Assembly: GCA_016873095.1 (NCBI GenBank)
Contig: VGYC01000033.1
Span: 1 to 48,071 of the forward strand
Origin: Planctomycetota bacterium
GTDB lineage: Bacteria > Planctomycetota > Planctomycetia > Gemmatales > Gemmataceae
Direction: 5' to 3'
Length of the DNA: 48,071 bases
In this document: piece after piece, positions 1 through 8,368 of the stretch
Layout: each line of letters starts with the position of its first letter
How positions within the stretch are numbered: position 1 is the first letter of the stretch
The notes under the pieces: model-generated
What the model was told of the DNA's origin: nothing
What the model saw: only the letters and a program-made list of their open reading frames with translations
Databases searched by the model: none
Translations under genes and position numbers: made by a program

Positions 1-198
1 ACCCACCGCTACCGCGTCACAGACCAGGGCTGGCGCACCGCCATGTTCTGTACGCGCACCTATAACCGCATCCTGCGCCCCGGCCTGGCCCACGTCTGCG
101 CCGACGAACCTGACAGTGACAATCCGTTACGCCACAGCTTCGAACGCCTTGACGCAGACATCGACCATTGGATCGAGGCCCAGAAAGTGCCTGCATGA
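1..198 (+). CDS. C-terminal fragment of an unidentified protein (possible winged-helix end)
   Basis: An open frame enters from the left edge and ends at the TGA at 196-198, giving the last 65 residues of a protein whose start lies outside the window. It begins THRYRVTDQGWRTAMF, which resembles the wing of a winged-helix DNA-binding domain (a YRVT-x-x-G turn). A basic stretch (TRTYNRILRPGL) and an acidic tail follow. I do not recognise the family. A mobile-element-associated protein is possible, but nothing visible proves it. The frame and stop are clear; the function is unknown. Confidence 0.55.
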   Translation, partial: THRYRVTDQGWRTAMFCTRTYNRILRPGLAHVCADEPDSDNPLRHSFERLDADIDHWIEAQKVPA

Positions 199-494
199 AA
201 CTTGACTCAAACGAGATAACTTCTGGGGATCAAGGACGCTAGGGGCTGTCCAACTCGGAGAGAGGCCAATTGCGCTCGGGTGCCATGCCTTCGCGGGTCC
301 CTCGAGATTGCGGCATCCAATCGGTTGCACCGCGAAATCATGTGAAGCGCCACAACCTTCTCCCTGCGAATACCACAAGCAAGGCAACTCATCCATGCAG
401 ATCGGCAGGTTCCGATCCCCGGCATAGAAGCGGGCGCTTGACCAGATCCAATCGGTCGGCTCAACACACAGGTCATCGGAGGGCCGTAGATGTG
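199..494. other. Intergenic stretch, no gene seen
   Basis: This gap lies between the edge fragment and the minus-strand DUF2185 gene. Short open frames on both strands have compositions typical of chance frames in GC-rich DNA, and none has a credible ribosome binding site or a recognisable motif. No RNA gene or terminator hairpin was seen. Confidence 0.5.
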
Positions 495-1310
495 TTAGGC
501 CGGACCTGCCTGCTTTCGCTCGGCGACACTATTCACTAATTGACGGGCCTCGGCTTCGTCTTTCGGATCATCGAAGTAAATCGCTAATTGAAGATGGCCG
601 TCGTCGCTTAATACAAATCCATAGAGTGACTCGACTGGACCATCCTCGCTTTCATCACGCAGCCGGTAGCTATATCTTGTCAAGTTCCTGGCCTGGCTTT
701 CATCCTCGGCGAATCGCTCTGGCGAAACGGATTTCTTGACCCCTGCAAGACGCTTGCCTTGAGATTCCCCGTGTTCGTTGTTCCATGCAGTTAGCCAAAT
801 TGTAAATCCAGGACGCCAGAGCACCATCTGACCATCCTCCACACGCCGGGCAAAACGTTCCGGAAGGTGAATTGACCAAGTCGTGGTGAGCGGGTGATCG
901 CCTTCGACTACTGGGAAGCCCGGCGGGGGCCATTTCTTTGCAGGCACTGATTGCGTCGTGCCAGGTTGCCAGGCTTCTCCCGCGACCTGCGTGAACCCGC
1001 CGGACGGGCCGTCGCGCTCAAAGGCCGTGCCGGCCGGAGCGTCAAGGAATGGGATGATGTCGGGGTCGTAATTGGCGATGGTGTTCACATCGTAGATGCC
1101 GTGGTTATCGGCGTCGTCCATGTAGTGTTGGGATTCTTGTCCTGCGGTGAAAACCCATCCGCTGTCCTGATCGTTACGGGTTTCCTCCCGATACATGTAC
1201 CCAACCTTGCGGCCCTCGACGGTAATCATGTCGGTCGCGAAGCAGCCGCCTCGATTTTTGGCGAGCGGCTTGATCTGTTCGGCGCGAAGAGCGAATTGCT
1301 TCTTGGCCAT
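495..1310 (-). CDS. DUF2185 (Imm33-like) immunity-type protein
   Basis: A 271-residue soluble protein. Residues of about 20-95 carry the conserved block of DUF2185: a CFATD start, then VGYMYREE, DSGWVF, QHYMDDADNHGIYDVNT and NYDPDIIPFLD. This domain is listed among polymorphic-toxin immunity proteins (Imm33). The rest, about residues 130-271, looks like a second alpha/beta domain I do not recognise (TTTWSIHLPERF, and a C-terminal LQLAIYFDD). The ATG is preceded by AAGGTGG at good spacing. No toxin gene is adjacent; the left neighbour is only a fragment. The family call is good. The immunity role is inferred from the family. Confidence 0.8.
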   Translation of the reverse strand: MAKKQFALRAEQIKPLAKNRGGCFATDMITVEGRKVGYMYREETRNDQDSGWVFTAGQESQHYMDDADNHGIYDVNTIANYDPDIIPFLDAPAGTAFERDGPSGGFTQVAGEAWQPGTTQSVPAKKWPPPGFPVVEGDHPLTTTWSIHLPERFARRVEDGQMVLWRPGFTIWLTAWNNEHGESQGKRLAGVKKSVSPERFAEDESQARNLTRYSYRLRDESEDGPVESLYGFVLSDDGHLQLAIYFDDPKDEAEARQLVNSVAERKQAGPA

Positions 1311-1929
1311 CGTCCACCTTGAGGCCTAAGGTTCAAGGTTCAACGTTCAGGAATCATCTGGCAATGACGCGGCTCGCCGGCGGCTCGGGATAGATTCCTG
1401 TTGGATTTAACCGCGGGCCCTGCAGCACAAGACTATGGGGATTCAAGCAACCGGCAGCTTGCCTGCGTGCTGGCATGGATGGAGTGTAACGCTGCGGCGC
1501 GGTGTCCGGCAAGCATTTTTTCGCTACGCGTCGTTCGCAATATCGAAGTCAAACCTTCGTTGACATGTCCATTGGCTGTTGCGCTGGGTTTCGCGGGCGC
1601 TCGCCAAGCGCGGCAGCGTCGAAGACGCTACTGGTTTTTCCGTCGGCGCTCGGTTGTGCACCCGCGTTCGGCAACGGCGCTGGCAGCCGTCGCCGGACAC
1701 GGGAATTGTGTTTAGCATGAGTTCTGCTGGACGATTGCCGGGCGTGGCGTTAGAAAGGCGCAAGTTGTGATGTACGTTACAGATTGGTCATTTTGTCATA
1801 CTTGGTAATGCGCGGAGATGACATTTGCCGAGGGGGTGTATGTCACTTTCTGGACGAATCCTGGACGAATCCTTGGAATCATTTGTCGGGATAGCGCGGT
1901 GCCCGGGCGTGCTGCGCAGGGGGCTGCTC
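1311..1929. other. Intergenic region holding one copy of a dispersed repeat
   Basis: About 620 bases between two minus-strand genes. Overlapping short frames in several phases, with no ribosome binding site or known motif, argue against a gene. The only structure I can name is the repeat at 1827-1876, which recurs near 44.1 kb. The gap may be a decayed insertion site, but no terminal repeats or transposase remnant were recognised. Confidence 0.5.
1827..1876 (+). repeat. Dispersed repeat R1, copy A
   Basis: It starts GCCGAGGGGGTGTATG and continues into tandem CTGGACGAATC units. The same sequence, with a few changes, lies on the opposite strand at 44101-44160. The first 16 bases and the two tandem units are identical between the copies; the bases at about 17-19 and the third unit differ. 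It is non-coding in context and sits just downstream of the glycosyltransferase gene. It could be a miniature mobile element or a REP-type repeat. Confidence 0.75.
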
Positions 1930-3576
1930 TTATTTCCGGTCGCGCAGCAGGTAGACAACCACCTGGGCGCGATCTTCCGGCCCGTCGGCAGGCCAGTGGA
2001 ACACGAGGCTGGCGCCCCGGTTGCGGAGACGGCGTTCGATCTCATCACGGGCTCGAGCCTTGCCACGATGCGGGCTGCGGCTGATGACGACAAAGCGCTT
2101 GCCTGGCTTGCCGTGCGTGGTCGGCTTGCCTTCCTCGAACACCAGGCCGGCATAGTAATGGGCCCAGAAGTGGTCGTCATCGACAATGTCGCCCGGGCGA
2201 ACATGCTCCGCGAGCCAGCGTCCGGCGGCATGATGGCCGGCCCGATTGCCGTGCAGCGGCTGCAGCGTCTCGGACAGACAGATGCCGGTGACGACGAGCA
2301 AGGCCGCCAAGGCCAAGACGCCCGGATACCGCCGCGGCCGGAGCGCCGGCACGGGCGGCACATCTCCCGCGCGAGCGGCCTGGAAGCGGGCGAGCAGCCG
2401 CGCCGGCAGGTCGAGGAATCCAGCCACGGTCAGGTAGGTAGCCAGCAGCACCAGCACCATGACGTGGCGGTCGGAGACGTAGCCGGTCTTCACGCCCAGC
2501 CGGCACAGGACGGCGAGGTAGATCAGGCAGATCGCGGCCAGCACCCAGACGCCGGGAATGCGCCGCAGCCGTTCCTTGTGCCACCAGAAGCCGAGGAAAA
2601 GCGGCACGACACAGAAATAATGCAAGGCCTGGCAGAACTCACGGGCCACGGCCCAGAGGCTGCGCAAGAGCGGCCGGGTATTCTCTCGCCAGGTATCTGC
2701 CCAGATCAGCGCGTGCAGGCCAGCGCGGCGGGGCACTCGCGCGTCCGGAGCATCTTGCTTGAAGACGGCTGACGTGGCGGCTGGCGAGCCATTGATGATG
2801 CCCTTGACGGAAGGCTTGTTGGAGAAGCCGCCGATCGTGAGCGTGTGCAGGCCGCCGGTGGCGAGCGCGCCGGCAACGAGCGCGCTGCCGCAAAACACAA
2901 TCTGCCGCCATGCGCGGCGGCGTGCGGGGACGAATTGCATGACGAGCAACACGATCAGCGTGGCGAGAACAACCACGGCACCTTCCGGCCGGGTGAAGTA
3001 CGCGAGCCCGCTGCAAAGTCCGCAGGCCGCGAACAACCACGGTCGACTCCCTTCGACCGCCCGCACTGCCAGCAGCATGGCAGTCGTGCAGAGCAGCAGG
3101 AACAGGCCCTCCGAGACGCCGTCGGACAAGAGTTGCCCGCTAACCGGCAACACCTGAAACAGCAGCGCCGACCAGAAGCCCACCCGGCGGTTGAAGAGAA
3201 ACCGCCCCAGCAAGTACATCGGGACGGCCAGCAAGGCTCCGGACAGCGCGGTGACGAGCTGGGCGCTGAGTTGCATGGCCTCGGGCGTTGTGCCGCCGCA
3301 CAGGGCGCGAATCGGCCATGACATGGCCAGGATGCTCAGTGGATAGCCGGGATGCTGGTGGTTCTCACGCAAGACCTGCTGCCAGGGCTTGGTCTCGAAG
3401 GCCAGCGAATAGCGGATGTAACCGATGCTGTCGCGTGCCGCGACTTCAGTCTGCGCGATGACCCAGGCTCGGACCGCCATGCCGATGACCAGCAACAACC
3501 CGATCAGCAACAGGTCGGTGCGGTCCCGCAGGGGTCCGCTGGGGTTGCTCGACGCGGTTTCATCCGTGATCGCCAT
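1930..3576 (-). CDS. Glycosyltransferase family 39 (ArnT/PMT-like) membrane protein
   Basis: About 548 residues from the ATG at 3576, chosen because GAGG lies seven bases upstream. An ATG at 3618 would add 14 residues without a clear binding site. The protein is polytopic. The first hydrophobic segment (LLLIGLLLVIGMAV) is followed by an acidic loop (ARDSIGYIRY) and HQHPGYPL, the layout of the first periplasmic loop of GT39 enzymes. More than eight hydrophobic segments follow, then a soluble C-terminal part containing DDDHFWAHYYAG. Such enzymes move a sugar from a polyprenyl-phosphate donor to a lipid, glycan or protein outside the membrane. The acceptor cannot be told. It stands alone, with no glycan gene cluster beside it. 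Confidence 0.8.
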   Translation of the reverse strand: MAITDETASSNPSGPLRDRTDLLLIGLLLVIGMAVRAWVIAQTEVAARDSIGYIRYSLAFETKPWQQVLRENHQHPGYPLSILAMSWPIRALCGGTTPEAMQLSAQLVTALSGALLAVPMYLLGRFLFNRRVGFWSALLFQVLPVSGQLLSDGVSEGLFLLLCTTAMLLAVRAVEGSRPWLFAACGLCSGLAYFTRPEGAVVVLATLIVLLVMQFVPARRRAWRQIVFCGSALVAGALATGGLHTLTIGGFSNKPSVKGIINGSPAATSAVFKQDAPDARVPRRAGLHALIWADTWRENTRPLLRSLWAVAREFCQALHYFCVVPLFLGFWWHKERLRRIPGVWVLAAICLIYLAVLCRLGVKTGYVSDRHVMVLVLLATYLTVAGFLDLPARLLARFQAARAGDVPPVPALRPRRYPGVLALAALLVVTGICLSETLQPLHGNRAGHHAAGRWLAEHVRPGDIVDDDHFWAHYYAGLVFEEGKPTTHGKPGKRFVVISRSPHRGKARARDEIERRLRNRGASLVFHWPADGPEDRAQVVVYLLRDRK

Positions 3577-3726
3577 GCCATCGCCTCGGTTTGCCGTCGC
3601 CGGCGTGTCCTGCCGCATGACGGGTGGCCGATGGTATAGCGATGAAAATGAATGGTCAAGCCGTAGCGAGCGAAGCTGGCTCGAGATGGCTGCTGCAGTC
3701 AGCGCAGGTTGCCTGTTTGGCCTCGT

Positions 3727-4836
3727 TCAATCATAGCGCCCGCTCGCCTCGATCGGCCACAGTGCCTCGATCTTGCCCTTGCGGACAGCAACACAGTTGC
3801 GGTGCAGGTTCATGGTCGCGCAGCAATGGGCGGGGATCACCTCACGGTGGTCTCCGATCTTGACCTGGGTGTCATTGCTTTCGACCTTGGCGTGCTCTTC
3901 GGAGAGTTGCAGGACACGATCCGCGGGCCGGCCCTTGACGGAAGGCGTGCCGAAGTCGCGCGAGATCGCCTTGCTGCCGGCATCCAGGATGTAGCGTCCG
4001 GGCCTGCGGCTGATGATCGTCGTCCAGACCGATAGCGAGCAGCCGAACTCCGGCCGCACCGCATGGTAGGCCACATCCATGAGTACGAAAGACCCTGGCT
4101 GGATCTCGGTGACGCCGTCATAATGGCCGACGAACTCCCAGGTGCCCGTGCCCGCGCCGGTGACGATGTTGACGGGAATGCCGGCTTTCTCGATGAGCCG
4201 ACGCGTGCCGACGAGCTGGTCGAGAGATTGCAGGCAGCGGGTGCGCTTTTCCTCGCGGTTGTCGAGGAGCTGCAAATGGCCGTCATAGCCTTGCAGGCCA
4301 TCGAAGCGCAGCCCGGGGCTGGCGGCAATCTTTTTCGCCAGGGCCAGCGCGGGCTCGCCTGGATCCACGCCGCAGCGATTCATGCCGATATCGACCTCGA
4401 CCAAGATGCCGATCGTTGCACCGGCCTCGGTGGCTGCCTGGCTGAGCTGGGCGACGTTGGCCGCATCATCGACGCAGATGCGAAGCTGCACAAGCCTGGC
4501 GAGGCGTCCAATTCGGCCCATCTTCTTGTCGCCGACCACCTGATTGGCGATGAGGATGTCGCTGATGCCGGCGTCGGCGAGCACCTCGGCCTCATTGAGC
4601 TTGGCACACAAGAAGCCGTCGGCCCCGCGCTCGGCGATGTAGCTGGCCAGCCCGCCGCACTTGAGCGACTTGAAATGCACGCGCACGCCCACCGGCTTGT
4701 CCCGAAACGGCGCAAACATCCGCTCCAGATTGGCATCGACCACGTCCAGGTCGATGAGCAATTGCGGCGAATCGAGTACGTCGATGGGTTGCCCGATGGG
4801 GCTGGTTGTGGAGATCGGCTCGGAAATGGTGATCAT
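3727..4836 (-). CDS. D-threonine aldolase / DSD1-type PLP enzyme (alanine racemase N-terminal fold)
   Basis: 369 residues. The N-terminal barrel carries VRVHFKSLKC at 51-60, equivalent to the PLP-lysine motif of D-threonine aldolases and D-serine dehydratases, with K56 as the probable Schiff-base lysine. Near the C-terminus HCCATMNLH supplies the His and Cys that bind the divalent metal in this family. The expected chemistry is PLP- and metal-dependent cleavage or dehydration of D-beta-hydroxy amino acids (D-threonine, D-serine, beta-hydroxyaspartate). The exact substrate is open. The ATG is preceded by AGGAA at long spacing. It is divergent from the Kelch gene, and no other amino-acid genes flank it. 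Confidence 0.85.
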   Translation of the reverse strand: MITISEPISTTSPIGQPIDVLDSPQLLIDLDVVDANLERMFAPFRDKPVGVRVHFKSLKCGGLASYIAERGADGFLCAKLNEAEVLADAGISDILIANQVVGDKKMGRIGRLARLVQLRICVDDAANVAQLSQAATEAGATIGILVEVDIGMNRCGVDPGEPALALAKKIAASPGLRFDGLQGYDGHLQLLDNREEKRTRCLQSLDQLVGTRRLIEKAGIPVNIVTGAGTGTWEFVGHYDGVTEIQPGSFVLMDVAYHAVRPEFGCSLSVWTTIISRRPGRYILDAGSKAISRDFGTPSVKGRPADRVLQLSEEHAKVESNDTQVKIGDHREVIPAHCCATMNLHRNCVAVRKGKIEALWPIEASGRYD

Positions 4837-4962
4837 CGCTTAGTGGTTCCTGTGTCGCTGAATATCATGACATGGTAGAGTTTATGGTCGATCGTGCCAA
4901 ATGCCTACTTCCCGCTGCTGGCACATTGCCGACCTCGGCCTGGCGCCTGGGCGGAGTTGCTC

Positions 4963-6180
4963 ATGCAACCAGTGACACTCATCTTGCTGTCGGCGGCGTT
5001 TGTCTGTGAAGGTGACGCCGGCGGTTCTGCTGCGCGGCCGGCAAGCAAGGCCGTCGCGAAGCCATTGCCGGAGATGCTGACGATCTCGTGGAGGCGCGGT
5101 CCGGATCTGCCACAGGGGTTTCAGGATAGTGACGGCGGCATCATGGCGGGCACGCTGGTCAGTGTGGGCGGATTCTGCAGCGGACAAAAAAACGTGCCAG
5201 GAAAGCCGGACAAATATCCGCGCGGCTTTCTCAAGAAAGTGTGGGGCCTGCCTCTGGCCAACGATCGAAGCCGCTGGCTGGAGCTACCGGATTTTCCCGG
5301 TGCGGCCCGTCAGGGGTTGGATGCTATCTCGATTGCCGACACGCTTTATTGCTGGGGCGGCTTCAGCTATTCGCCTCCCCATTGTTATCGAGACGGCTAC
5401 CAGCTGTCGCGCGGACGGGATGGCTGGCGCTGGCGTTCGTTGCCGCCATTACCCTGGGCACTGACGGCACAGGGATCTTGCGCTATCGGTTCGAAAATCT
5501 ATGTCGTCGGTGGCGCTGATTACGACGGCGAAAAGGGTTTCTATACCCTGTCGGATCGTCATGGCCGCGTCAAGCGCCTTGGGGCGCGTCTGCTGATCTT
5601 CGACACCAACAGGCCGGAGGATGGCTGGCAGGAGCGAAGGCCGTGCCCGGGCACGCCGCGGTTTGTGCATGCCGTGGCCGCTGTCGCCGGAAAGGTGTAT
5701 GTGCTAGGCGGGGCAACCGGCAGCGATAACGCCGAGTCGGGCACTTTCACCGTCGTCGATAACTGGGTTTACCAGCCCGAGAAGAATGAGTGGACCGCGC
5801 TTCCGGACCTGCCTGTTGCGAGCGGCAACTTCCCGTCCGGGCGCGTCGTCTTCGCCGACCGTTACATTCTCCTGGTCGGTGGCTATCAATACGGAAAGGT
5901 CATGACACCGCGCGGACAGACCCGCCCGATCTACGGGCGCCCAACCCGACACGATCCGAAGAATGCCATGTGCAGCGACATTTTCGTCTTCGACACGCAA
6001 ACGGGCATCTTCGGACGTGCGAGCCCATTGCCGCTCAACAATAACCTGCCGATGACGGTGCTTGCCGGAGCGCAGCTTCACCTCATCGGCGGTGAAGTTG
6101 GCTCGGCCGTCATTGACGGCCAGCAATACGGGCATCACCCCGAATTGTATCTCATCGGCAGCATCGAGAAGGCGAAATAG
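4963..6180 (+). CDS. Exported Kelch-repeat six-bladed beta-propeller protein
   Basis: 405 residues from the ATG at 4963, preferred over 4894 because GGAG lies just upstream and the protein then opens with a hydrophobic signal peptide (MQPVTLILLSAAFV). Six Gly-Gly blade motifs follow in order: LVSVGGF, LYCWGGF, IYVVGGADYDG, VYVLGGATG, ILLVGGYQYG and LHLIGGEVG. This is the pattern of a closed six-bladed Kelch propeller such as sialate mutarotase. Planctomycetes carry many such secreted Kelch proteins of unknown ligand. Sialic-acid epimerisation is one possibility, but no sialic-acid genes are nearby. It converges with the PD40 gene downstream. Confidence 0.85.
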   Translation: MQPVTLILLSAAFVCEGDAGGSAARPASKAVAKPLPEMLTISWRRGPDLPQGFQDSDGGIMAGTLVSVGGFCSGQKNVPGKPDKYPRGFLKKVWGLPLANDRSRWLELPDFPGAARQGLDAISIADTLYCWGGFSYSPPHCYRDGYQLSRGRDGWRWRSLPPLPWALTAQGSCAIGSKIYVVGGADYDGEKGFYTLSDRHGRVKRLGARLLIFDTNRPEDGWQERRPCPGTPRFVHAVAAVAGKVYVLGGATGSDNAESGTFTVVDNWVYQPEKNEWTALPDLPVASGNFPSGRVVFADRYILLVGGYQYGKVMTPRGQTRPIYGRPTRHDPKNAMCSDIFVFDTQTGIFGRASPLPLNNNLPMTVLAGAQLHLIGGEVGSAVIDGQQYGHHPELYLIGSIEKAK

Positions 6181-6212
6181 CCGTGTCCATGCGGTGCGCT
6201 GCTCAGCACCTG

Positions 6213-7229
6213 CTACTTTCTCACCTGTACACTCAGCATGACCACGCAGGGATCGAAGTCGTCCTCCTTCGAGTTCAAGCCGGGCGTCTTGAGCAGCTTT
6301 GTCGTGCGCCGATCGTAGAGATAGACATCGCGCTCGCCGGCGCCGTCGAGTCGTTCGGAAACGAACGCGAGAAAGCGGCCATCGCCACTGAGGGATGGCG
6401 ATTGCTCGTGATCGGCGGAGTTGAGTCCCGGCAAAGGGAGCAGATTGCTGTCCACGCGGTCATAGAGGTAGATGTCGCGACCGCCTTCGCCGCCGCTTCG
6501 GTCGGAGGAGCAGGCGACGAGCCGTCCGTCGCCACTGAGCGCCGGCTGCATATCGAGGCTGTTCGAGTTCATGCCCGGTACGGCAACGATCTTCTTCTCG
6601 GCCAGGTCGTAGAGATAGACATCCGTGGCGCCCCTGCCGCCGGGCACGTTGGCGGCAAATGCCAGCCAGCGACCGTCAGCGCTCATGGCCGGCATGCGCT
6701 GGTCATGTTTCTGCCGATTGAGCCTGGGCGGCTCGACGTTGTTCTTGGCTGCCACGTCATAGAGAAACACGCCCCAGCGCGTCGTGCTGCCAGGCCGTGC
6801 CCAGGCGCTGTAAGCGATGAGCTTGCCATCGCCTGAGAGCGATGCGCCCATCTGGTGAATCTTGGGGTTTTCCTGAATGTCCGGCAATGATACGAGTTTG
6901 CCTTCCTTGCGATCCCAGACTTCGACGCGTCCGCCGTCGGCGACGCCGAATTGTGAGCAGAAGGCACAGAATCGGCCGTCGCGGCTCAGGGAAGGATGCA
7001 TGTCGGCTCGCGATTTGTTGACGCCGCCGCTGATGGTGTCCACGGCGCCAAGCAACTTGCCCGAGCCGATGCCGTCGTGCTCGTAGAAGTAGATCTTCGG
7101 ATAGGGGGGATCACGGCGCTCGCGTGTGGAGGCCAGCGCCAGCAGTAACTTCACTGGCTCGGCGGCAGGCTGGGCGCGAGCGTCGCTGAGCAGCGCGGCG
7201 ACAAGCAGAGTGCAGACAACGATTCGCAT
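6213..7229 (-). CDS. Exported PD40 (TolB-like) beta-propeller protein
   Basis: 338 residues from the ATG at 7229, which places a signal peptide (MRIVVCTLLVAALLSDARA) at the N-terminus; the upstream in-frame extension looks non-coding. At least five PD40-type blades are visible: PSLSRDGRFCAF, ASLSGDGKLIAYS, PAMSADGRWLAF, PALSGDGRLVACSSD and PSLSGDGRFLAFVSE. Two of the later blades end in a D(I/V)YLYDR strand. The fold is that of the TolB C-terminal propeller, but no TolB N-terminal domain is present and no tol/pal genes are near. It is probably a periplasmic or surface binding protein of unknown partner. GAGG precedes the start at about twelve bases. Confidence 0.8.
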   Translation of the reverse strand: MRIVVCTLLVAALLSDARAQPAAEPVKLLLALASTRERRDPPYPKIYFYEHDGIGSGKLLGAVDTISGGVNKSRADMHPSLSRDGRFCAFCSQFGVADGGRVEVWDRKEGKLVSLPDIQENPKIHQMGASLSGDGKLIAYSAWARPGSTTRWGVFLYDVAAKNNVEPPRLNRQKHDQRMPAMSADGRWLAFAANVPGGRGATDVYLYDLAEKKIVAVPGMNSNSLDMQPALSGDGRLVACSSDRSGGEGGRDIYLYDRVDSNLLPLPGLNSADHEQSPSLSGDGRFLAFVSERLDGAGERDVYLYDRRTTKLLKTPGLNSKEDDFDPCVVMLSVQVRK

Positions 7230-7343
7230 CGGTATGAAACCTCGAAGTCCATTCGGCTTTTCAGGTGTTATAGCAAATCGCCGCGGGCACATGGTCGCCA
7301 AGAGCTGTCGACGTGGAGGTCAACTGGCCAGCGGCGTGAAAAG

Positions 7344-7369
7344 ATGTATAACATGCACATATTATGCAT
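7344..7369. promoter_or_regulatory. Probable Rrf2/NsrR-type operator
   Basis: An imperfect inverted repeat, ATGTATAA and TTATGCAT (one mismatch, ten-base spacer), lies 16 bases before the ATG of the Rrf2 gene. It also holds two ATGCA boxes eleven bases apart. The AT-rich dyad contrasts with the GC-rich surroundings. ATGYAT-type half sites are known for NsrR. An autoregulatory operator overlapping the promoter is inferred. Confidence 0.5.
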
Positions 7370-7385
7370 ATTTGGAGCTGACACC

Positions 7386-7799
7386 ATGCGGCTGTCGTTG
7401 CAAACCGATTTCGCCTTGCGAACCTTGATGTATCTGGGCAGCGTCGGCGAACGTGCGACGATCGAGGAAGTTGCGGACTACTATCACATTTCGCTGGACC
7501 ATGTCGCCAAGGTCGTCAGCCAGCTGGTGCGGCTGGGCTGGGTGCGTGGCATTCGCGGCGCTGGCGGCGGCATCGAACTCGGCAAGCCCGCCGTTGACAT
7601 CTCCGTCGGTGCGGTCGTGGCCGCCTTCGAGGGAGATGTCCACCTGCTCGAGTGCCTGGGTCGCGACGGCGTCTGCATCATCGAATCATTCTGCAAGCTC
7701 AAGAAAGTCCTCGCCAGGGCCGAGGATCTGCAGCGCGACTACCTCGCCGGCGTCAGCCTGCAGGACGTGTTGCCATCACGAGCGAAACTCAAAACTTGA
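7386..7799 (+). CDS. Rrf2-family transcriptional regulator, NsrR-like with three cysteines
   Basis: 137 residues. The ATG at 7386 follows GGAG at good spacing and opens with the family signature MRLSLQTDFALRTLMYL. A winged helix (ATIEEVADYYHISLDHVAKVV, then a glycine-rich wing IRGAGGG) occupies the first 70 residues. C90, C97 and C103 lie in the region that binds an iron-sulfur cluster in NsrR and IscR, and CIIESFCKLKK matches the NsrR pattern well. It should act as a cytoplasmic NO- or redox-responsive repressor. The dyad at 7344-7369 suggests autoregulation. The DUF3365 haem gene starts 12 bases after its stop, so that gene is the likely target. Which signal it senses is inferred from the family. 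Confidence 0.87.
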   Translation: MRLSLQTDFALRTLMYLGSVGERATIEEVADYYHISLDHVAKVVSQLVRLGWVRGIRGAGGGIELGKPAVDISVGAVVAAFEGDVHLLECLGRDGVCIIESFCKLKKVLARAEDLQRDYLAGVSLQDVLPSRAKLKT

Positions 7800-7811
7800 A
7801 AGGACCATTCC

Positions 7812-8354
7812 ATGCGTCGAATCATTCATGTATCGCTTTTCGTGGCGCTGGCCTTGGCACTCAACATGTCGCTGGGCGGTGCGGCAGACTCGACCGCAGA
7901 GAAGAAGCCGGCGGAGCCCGATAGGGCTGCCGTCGAGCGCGCCCGCAAGACGGTACGCATGCTCGACGATATTTACAAGACAGCCGTCGTGCTCATCACC
8001 GACAAGTATGTGCACGACAAGAAGGACTTTCCGGCCGGCCGTGCCGCCGTCCACTGGTTCAAGGCGATCTCGAAGAAAGGCTGGCACGAGATCCGCATCA
8101 TCGATGCCACTGGCGAGCCCTATAGCCAGGCCAACGTCGCCCGCGATGCCTTCGACAAGGAGGGCATCCGCCGTCTCAAGGCCGGCAGCGATTTTTACGA
8201 CCAGGTCGAGACCAGGGACGGCAAGAGCTATCTGCGCGCCATCACGCCGGTCCCGGTAGTCATGCAGAAGTGCATCATGTGCCACGAGCACTACAAGGCT
8301 GCCAAGAAGGGCGAACCGGTGGGAGCGCTCACATATAAGGTGCCGCTCGATTGA
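7812..8354 (+). CDS. Exported DUF3365 (Tll0287-like) c-type haem protein
   Basis: 180 residues. A signal peptide (MRRIIHVSLFVALALALNMSLGG) is followed by a PAS-like DUF3365 domain at about 40-180. C154, C157 and H158 form CIMCH, a CXXCH site for covalent haem c, placed as in Tll0287-type proteins. AAAGGA lies upstream of the ATG. Haem attachment needs export, in line with the leader. It is probably co-transcribed with the Rrf2 regulator. A periplasmic redox or gas sensor is the usual guess for this family, and pairing with an NsrR-like regulator fits a nitric-oxide or oxygen response. No kinase or cyclase output domain is attached. Confidence 0.85.
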   Translation: MRRIIHVSLFVALALALNMSLGGAADSTAEKKPAEPDRAAVERARKTVRMLDDIYKTAVVLITDKYVHDKKDFPAGRAAVHWFKAISKKGWHEIRIIDATGEPYSQANVARDAFDKEGIRRLKAGSDFYDQVETRDGKSYLRAITPVPVVMQKCIMCHEHYKAAKKGEPVGALTYKVPLD

Positions 8355-8368
8355 TCAAGCAGCGGCCC

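Noticed and set aside
1401-1770. Several 60-100 codon frames in the gap after DUF2185
   Set aside because: They overlap in all phases and both strands, with no binding sites; a chance result of high GC.
1850-1876. Tandem TGGACGAATC units considered as a CRISPR or VNTR array
   Set aside because: Units are contiguous without spacers and there are only two or three; this is the R1 repeat, not an array with spacers.
1825-2772. Long plus-strand frame opposite the GT39 gene
   Set aside because: Its reading is Arg/Gln/Gly-rich with no motif and it lies exactly antisense to a clear membrane protein; it is a GC-rich shadow.
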